Of a stretch of DNA of 64,000 nucleotides, positions 48,516-64,000 are shown piece by piece. The DNA comes from Ancylostoma caninum (Eukaryota > Nematoda > Chromadorea > Rhabditida > Ancylostomatidae). Where the stretch lies: positions 62,001 through 126,000 of the forward strand of contig JBAJFG010000501.1 in the NCBI GenBank assembly GCA_037903475.1, given 5' to 3'. The position numbers and the translations under genes are program-made. The notes beneath the pieces are model-generated. The model searched no databases and was not told the DNA's origin. It saw only the letters and a list, made by a program, of their open reading frames with translations. How positions within the stretch are numbered: the stretch's first letter is position 1; the number at the start of each line of letters is the position of its first letter.

Positions 48516-51063
48516 ATGGAGGCAGAGACGGACGGGTCAAAAACAGCTCCACCGCAGTCCGCTCCAGTGGACAACGCTGCCTCAGTGACGAATCCGATCA
48601 AGAGGAGGATCGACAAACTCGTTGCCAGCAAGTTGCACAACGATCCTGTGAGTTTTTGAAGTCCGAGTTACAATGAAGGATCAAGTAGATGTGTACGTTC
48701 AAAAATGAATAGCTATAAAGCCACAGCGGCTATTTGCTACTTGCAGGACCAGCAAGGAGATCAAAGATTTGTAGTTCTTGTGCTCTGATGCTTTTTTTGG
48801 TACCGTGGTGATAGCGTTGAAGAGGTCATTTTTGATCAGAAAAGCGAAAATCAGTAGTTTTCCGTAAAATTCCAAGCAAAAGAGATCTTGAGACTAGAAG
48901 TTATGATATGAAAAGAAAAGGGCTTGTCAGATAAGGTCCGTCGTTTTTTTTTATAAATTGAAGTTTTAAGTCTATTGTTTCTGAGCCGTAACTAAGATTG
49001 ATGTAGCACTTCAGTAAACGACCATCGGTTTTGCCAAGAATCATTGGACATCGAACATGGAATTTAAAGTTTTACGAGTGTGGGGGGGGGGTTGATAGAG
49101 ACATGGGATATGGATGGGTGAAGGTTGTACTAATTTAATGAATTTAAGCTACGCCCTTTCTGGTTAAGCCCCGCCTACCCCTTTTGGCCGGACGGTGTAG
49201 GGTAAGCTGAGCGAATCTCGAGCAATCCTGTCAGCCCTATCAATGCCTTCTTGACAACTGTAAGATCAGATACAGGAGGTTCAGAAAGGAGTCGGTATTG
49301 GTGCATTCACAGACTGAAGGTAGGCTGTGCGGTTGTGCGCTATCAAGCATACATGATATTGATTGAGAACGACCGCGTATCAATCCATCAGCCTTCTACC
49401 AGTACCTACTACCGGTTGAATGAACTGTAAAGCAGGGATAACCTCGTAATTTAATCCCGCTTCGCACTTTGATACTTAGGCGAGAACAGAGAAATAAGGT
49501 TCCCTCTCATCAGTAAAATAGCGCAAACCGTTAGGGTGTAAAACAAAATGAACTTCTAGTTAATGGGTGGAAAAAGGAAGTTGAGAGTAAGGAAGTACTT
49601 TTCAATTTTTATCTGAATTCGAAGTTTTAGCATGTTTGTTCGCGGAGAGAGAAGAGCTCTGAAAGCACATTTCTTGACAGTTTAGCTAGTCTTCCGTTGA
49701 AAAGGTATCGCCTTGGTTCGCATTCCAATTTAAAGGATCTAGAGATGCATATTGCTTTGGATTTCGCGTACTTCTCTATATCGCTATCTGGATGAGGGTG
49801 AAATCACCTTGAGATCTGAAATGCATGCAAAATCCTTCATCCTGTACAAATGTAGTATCCGCAGTGTGGAAGAAAAGCTGTGAACTATTTCTTATTTTCT
49901 GTTTTGTTGTGTCGTTTATCTGTTTGTTATCTATATAGGAGTTTATAAAAGTGGTGGATTATGTTGCACCTATGGTTGAAAATCTTGACATTCACACTGA
50001 ACGACGGCTACTTCGAAGTTTGGAAAAACGACAGTTGGAATTAAACAAAGAGTACTTGCAGGAATTCGAAAAGGTTTGGTTTAACGTAGCTTTACAGTTT
50101 TCATCCATATTCCTTCATTTCCAACCCTTTAAGGTCAACGCCCACGTTCAAGATTTTGCCGAAAAGGTTCGTACCATGCACCGAATTTGCTCCGATCTGA
50201 CAAACAGAATACAGCAAAATAAGGAGAAAACCCAGGATCTTCTCAGTAAAACAAGCGCTCTACAGAATCAGAAGTAAGTGTTGTTGTATGGAACGATGGT
50301 GTTTTTCTTCAACTCTTTACTTCAGAAAGCATCTCGAAGCGAAACAGAAGGCTATCGACGACTTCCTGGGAAGGTTTTCACTTACTGATGCGGAGAAGCG
50401 AGCTTTGGAAGGAAGCACTAAAGGTTAGCTTCCAATAAGAAGTTGCTTTCCTATCACTGTAGTGATCATTGCACTCTTCATACACTTGGGGTTATGTAGT
50501 GTTTACTTCTCCCAACACCCAGTATTTCAGATGGCACGATAACGAGTGATTTCTTCCCCGCTCTCTCTAGGGCTCGAGATATTTACAATGACAGCAAAGA
50601 ACTGCTTCGCAGCAATGGCGAGCATTCTGCAGCGTAAGTGTTATAAAGTTTCTCAAAAATGGCGATAGTTAAGTAACTGTGCGTACTACTATTTTCTCTT
50701 TTTTCATTTCTGTTTTTGCAACTATCCTCCCCAGTAAGATGGACAAGCAAAGCCTGTTTTTTTTTCTATGTTCAAGTTTTATTTTTGTATAGTATTAGTT
50801 TTATTTCTGTATTTGCATTCTACGCTCTGATAGTTTTGACATTTTAAGGGTGGAAATCATGGAAGAGATGTCACAGACGTTAGAAAGGGCATACGAAGTG
50901 TTGTACCGAAGTATACAAAGTGAGCACTTTTTCTATTAGCCGTTTGACTCGTTGCCCTATCTTTGTTGGCTATGCAGTACTCCACTTTTTTCGCTGAATT
51001 TTCATGTGGCATAATGCAGAAAATTCCATTTCGTCCTCTTGCTCTTCCTTTCTCTTCCCTCCC

Positions 51064-51123
<60 letters not shown>

Positions 51124-54100
51124 TTCTGTCTGTCTCGCCCGTTTTCATAACCATCTGGACATAGAGCAAGGAGCCCTTCGAGAGTACTACTCGAATTTTT
51201 CAAAAATACTTCATGGAATATTTTGCATAAGCTTGTCTTCATGGTTTATTTTTACCACATGTTGGCGTGTTTTTAATCGTTCACTTTTATTATTTCCTTA
51301 GATATTCGCTTTTAATCATTTATATCAAAATTAATATTCTTTTAGTAAATTGATTTTTTCGTCTGGGTCCGCAAAGCGGTGATGGCCCCAGTTTTTCTTC
51401 TGATGGCGCCTCCTCTCCCCTCCATCCCCATCTCGGCTAGGCATTTCTGCGTCTGCCACTGCTGTGACCCTAACCTTTACTTAAATTTGTAGATTCCAGC
51501 TTCTAAGTTGAGTTAAGGAGAGAAAATTTTGGCATTTAGAAGGGTGAAACCGTTGACATTTTCATTTGCATCCTATCACATATAATTTTTAAACATTTTG
51601 TAAAATTTTCTCATCGACACAATTACATTTCAGGAGAGTGTCGGATTTTAAGCGCCGATTATGTGGAAATGAAAGCTGTCCTCTGTCAATCCTTCGCCGC
51701 ACTTCAAGAAAGGGAAGTTCTGTTGAAGTACGCTTTAGGTCAGTGAGTATTTCATGATTTTCTTCCAATTTATCGTTGGAAAGAGCCTTTTCTTCAGATG
51801 AAATTTGCACCGCTCGAAAAAACCAAATTCTCAGACTGTATATTGATGCTTTAACGAAGGGAACACAAAGTAATGGAAAGCCGATCGAGCTGATGAGTCA
51901 CGATCCCTTGAGGTAGAAGTTTGTACTCCTTAAAAGTTGTCCTAATTAATTAATTGGAGTCTTATAGGTATATGGGTGATATGCTTGCTTGGATTTATGA
52001 GGCGTTGGAAGGTGAAAGAGAATTACTGCAAATGCTCCTCAAGGATTGTAATCCCCAAGGTATTTGTTGGAGATTCCTTCTCAAAGTTTTGATTCTCTAT
52101 TACTTTACATCTCTTTAGTCATTCGCGACAACTCGGTCAGTCTTCTGTCACAAATTTCTAGCGCCCTTTGTCGTCCATTCAAAGTGAGAAGATTTCTTCT
52201 TGTATTTCCTTTCTCTTTGTTGTGCACTTTTTTAAACATTCGTGTTGACAGCTCCGAGTCGAGCAAGCTCTTGCTGGTGAAACGGACTCTGTGGTACTTT
52301 ATCGCCTTTCGGCACTTTTCACCTTCTATTCCGAGAAAATGACGTAGGTTTTCTCGTCTTTTTATGACTTTTTTGTTGCTTTGACCTTGTCATTTTTCTG
52401 TTCAGCCCTGAGATAGGACCTGACTCCGAGCTCTCGCGGACAATTGAGGAGCTCAATCAGCTCACATTGAACATATTCTACAGTGGTTTGAATGGAGCTG
52501 TACAAAAAATTCTCTCGAAGGTTAGATCGAAATTGGTTTCGCTCAATTTTCTATAATGTTCGGCTACTTCTTCGCCTTTCTTTCTTTTTTTTTAGTTTTT
52601 GTTTGATCTGGTTTTACTGTCAGTTTAATCACGCTCATTATCCATTCACAGATGGGTGCACCAGACTATGACCTATTGCCAGTGCCAGCTGTTCACCAGA
52701 TTCTGATGCTACTAAGGTATGTTTTATGACCTTTCAAAACTAAGCATAAGAATGTCTAATATAGTATGCCTGGTATTTTGTTTAAACGTCGCCAATTTCT
52801 ACCTTTAGAGATGTTCTCGAAACCCATGATGGAGCAATGGCTGGTAAGACCAACTCAGAAGAGGAGTTCAACAAGGTCTTGTTGACACATTGTGTGACTC
52901 TTTTGTTCGTGATTGATTACGTTGTATTTCAGATCTTCAGCTGTGTATTGGATCCACTGTACAGATCAGTGCAAGTTGCTGCCACACACCTGCATTCGCC
53001 ACTAGGTTATTAGAATTTTCTCCTATTTTCCATTTGTTAAAAAGAAGTAAGAATATCGAACGAAGATAAAAAGGACATTCCGATGTTTGTTCCCGATCTT
53101 CGATAGATTTGTGCCTTAGAATGGTAATCTTCCGGGAATCATCGTAGAAAGAATGATCGGGAAGGGTTTTTTCTCATGGGATGAGGCGAAAGAAAATGGC
53201 CTGTCTAGAGTTCTCAGTTACTAACTAATGCAAATCCTAGTTCATCTTGCGAAATGCACATCTTTGAGTTCTCATTTTCAGATGTCGCTGTCTATACGCT
53301 GAATTGTTTGTCTGCTATATATTCTCTGGTCATCCTCTATCCCTTCACGGATTCTCGACTTGAGATGATCAAAGCTTTGGTAAGTTCTTTTTCCAATCGT
53401 CTGTCTTCTCATAAGTTCTCCTACTTCTTTCTCAGATGGAAGGAAACGAGGATGTGCTTGTCTCTGAAGAAGCCTCTACAATCTTGGCTAACACTGGTCT
53501 CATCAATTTATACCAGAAAGCTGCCGCACATGACAAAAACCAGGTTCTGGAAGACCCATTATTGGACTACATTGAATTCATCTGATCTGTTTTCAGGGCC
53601 CACTCTCTGCTATCCCCGGAATGGATGCGGCAAGTGTTAACAATATTATGGTGCAGTTTGACGTATTCCTGGCGCAACCGGATAAATATGAATTGGATCA
53701 AATTGCAAAGATTAGCAGCGCTCGCACCAGGTAAACTTTCTGGTTTTGCTTTAACTTCTACGTAAAATACCTGTTTGATCTAAATGAGTGTTGTTTTAGA
53801 GAAAGTGTCAAGCAAAGGACCGTTGATAACGTGGTTGCCGCCTATTCAGTTGTTGTCAACAAGTTGGAGGATCCATTCAATGCCTATCAAAACGTTGCGT
53901 ACAAGTCTGTCGAACAGGTTGGTTGGAGAAGAACTGCTATAAACACAAGATACTCTGTAGGAATATTACTGTACAGCAGTACAGTAATTACATTTATTCG
54001 GCTAACGTTCCGGCGTACTCGCCTTCGTCAGAGTCTGGAAAGTCAAAAACATACGCAATCTACCCCCTTAAACGCTTTATCATGCTATTAGATATGAATT

Positions 54101-54291
54101 ATCAGAATGATAGGCCGTAGTTCCACGATCTAGTGGACCACATTGCAAGAATAACGGTGCTACTGGTAGTAGGTGTCGTGACCACCTTCCCCATCTTACT
54201 CCATGGATCAAAATCGTTTGGTACAATTTGCGTTCTGGCCAAGAAACAAAATAGTTTCGCCATTTTTCAGGTGAAAGAGCTGTTGAAGTAA
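48516..54291 (+). CDS. cogc-6: COG6, conserved oligomeric Golgi complex subunit 6
   Basis: Subunit of the eight-protein COG tethering complex, which holds retrograde vesicles at the Golgi. Twenty exons, phase intact, 648 codons plus stop: 48516-48647, 49939-50073, 50134-50273, 50326-50423, 50531-50633, 50849-50919, 51634-51738, 51798-51912, 51968-52059, 52119-52183, 52252-52343, 52406-52520, 52652-52716, 52809-52875, 52933-53005, 53282-53379, 53436-53543, 53597-53730, 53800-53917, 54271-54291. Length matches the family (about 650). The N-terminal third is coiled-coil-rich (ERRLLRSLEKRQLELNKEY, TQDLLSKTSALQ). Family signatures: YRSIQRECR, IELMSHDPLRYMGDMLAW, SALCRPFKLRVEQ, VLDPLYRSVQ, YPFTDSRLEMI, MVQFDVFL. 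Cytosolic and peripheral, no signal peptide. Intron 1 (48648-49938) is the largest; the last intron carries a ribozyme-like repeat. It converges with POLE. Confidence 0.96.
48648..49938. other. COG6 intron 1
   Basis: 1.29-kb intron; nothing else recognised in it. It contains a G run near 49082-49091. Confidence 0.6.
51063..51128. repeat. (CT)n microsatellite in a COG6 intron
   Basis: About 60 bp of CT dinucleotides with a single CTTT interruption, in the intron between exons 50849-50919 and 51634-51738. Confidence 0.97.
51355..51464. mobile_element. hAT-type MITE right-end fragment
   Basis: Ends CTGCGTCTGCCACTG, one base different from the right end of the hAT MITE at 20570-20843 and preceded by a similar C-rich tract. 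No matching left CAGTGGC end was seen, so this is probably a truncated or diverged copy inside a COG6 intron. Confidence 0.45.
53965..54034 (-). ncRNA. Hammerhead-like repeat fragment in the last COG6 intron
   Basis: On the minus strand CTGACGA (plus 54025-54031) is followed by A, a 4-bp stem GGCG/CGCC (54020-54023 with 54012-54015) and GGAACGTTAGCC. The layout parallels the 4945-4984 motif, but GAAAC is replaced by GGAAC and the cleavage triplet GTC by GTT, so it is unlikely to be active. Next to it is a perfect 9-bp hairpin ATTACTGTA/TACAGTAAT (53965-53973, 53980-53988). Confidence 0.3.
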
Positions 54292-54478
54292 TTTATTCTT
54301 CCTGTATGAACTCGTCTCGTGGTCTGCCCACCTTTAATGCGTCTGGTCTTCCATTCTATCACTGTGATATTAATACATATGAATTCATCATTCTCCAGTC
54401 TCTATGCCAAGTCTTTACAGAAGTTTGATGAATGTGACCTAATGTTAAAATGTAAGTGCAATTCAAGGTATTTCATTT

Positions 54479-54484
54479 AATAAA
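54479..54484 (+). terminator. COG6 polyadenylation signal
   Basis: AATAAA, 188 bases after the COG6 stop, in the short space between the convergent COG6 and POLE genes. Assigned by position. Confidence 0.6.
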
Positions 54485-54559
54485 TGGGTATGTCTGGTAA
54501 TTCGTAGCGATTTGTCGCCATTTTTCTTCATTTCAATCAGAAAAACGTTGTTTATAACA

Positions 54560-54565
54560 TTTATT
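54560..54565 (-). terminator. POLE polyadenylation signal
   Basis: TTTATT on the plus strand is AATAAA on the minus strand, about 170 bases after the POLE stop. Only about 75 bp separate it from the COG6 signal, so the two 3' UTRs probably abut or overlap. Confidence 0.55.
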
Positions 54566-54732
54566 TCCCAATGTATTTGCCTTCCAATGTTAAAATCACA
54601 GAATAAAAATCTATAATATGTACAGACACATGGAATTAATTCAAATGTAAAATGTGAGTGTTTGAGATCTGTTCCACTTGAATATCGTAAATATACTAGA
54701 TTAGTAATGTTAACCAGTACCCGTGTCTTTAG

Positions 54733-63770
<9,038 letters not shown>

Positions 63771-64000
63771 CTAAGAAAGAAGACTTTGCAAGAGATTCAA
63801 CAAGGAGGGTATGATGAAAGACTGCGAGCTAGAATGGACAGAAGCACGAAAAAATATAATAAATGAAAGTTGAGGGTCAAAGCTGAAAACGAGGGAAGAA
63901 ATCATGTCAAAGTGGCAGAGATTTCATTCGAAAAAAAAGGTGTAGAAACCAAAATTCCAGCTGAGTGCAGCCCAAGGATTAGTTCACAGTTCGTACTTGT
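63771..64000 (-). other. POLE intron running off the window
   Basis: No further POLE exon is visible upstream of 63770. The exons for roughly the first 500 residues, including the proofreading exonuclease, must lie beyond the right edge. Confidence 0.7.

Overview
The window looks like nuclear DNA of a parasitic nematode, most likely a strongylid/hookworm-type clade V worm (inference). Genes are cut into many short exons by short and long introns with T-rich, usually TTTCAG-like acceptors. The DNA is AT-rich and crowded with foldback and TA-flanked elements. The conserved proteins are ordinary eukaryotic housekeeping proteins. No bacterial or viral gene cluster, rRNA, tRNA or CRISPR array was recognised.

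Layout. 1-3870: two tandem satellite arrays (an 80-bp unit, then a unit of about 120 bp). 4453-5034: foldback element whose right arm carries a hammerhead-ribozyme-like core. 6122-34563, minus strand: a very long gene that no single open frame reveals. I rebuilt it exon by exon from splice signals and phase; it encodes a secreted protein of about 1,000 residues with two thrombospondin type-1 (TSP1) domains separated by a long Thr/Pro/Glu-rich and Lys-rich region. Its introns hold a mariner-like TIR element, a 3.5-kb element with subterminal repeat arrays, hAT-type and TA-flanked MITEs, and tetranucleotide repeats. 34564-43368: mostly repeats, with weakly supported ORFs near 40.3-42.2 kb.

43369-64000: a compact housekeeping block. 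VPS45 (minus, 16 exons, 547 aa) and COG6 (plus, 20 exons, 648 aa) are divergently arranged around a 1.24-kb spacer; both act in Golgi/endosome membrane traffic. POLE (minus, 43 exons in the window) encodes the DNA polymerase epsilon catalytic subunit; it converges on COG6, and its 5' exons (exonuclease domain) lie beyond base 64000.

Exon models of VPS45, COG6 and POLE keep reading phase at every junction and follow the families throughout, so they are firm. The TSP1 gene is phase-consistent at every junction, but its family and extreme 3' end are less certain, and one internal junction (22753 to 21138) decides whether it is one gene or two.
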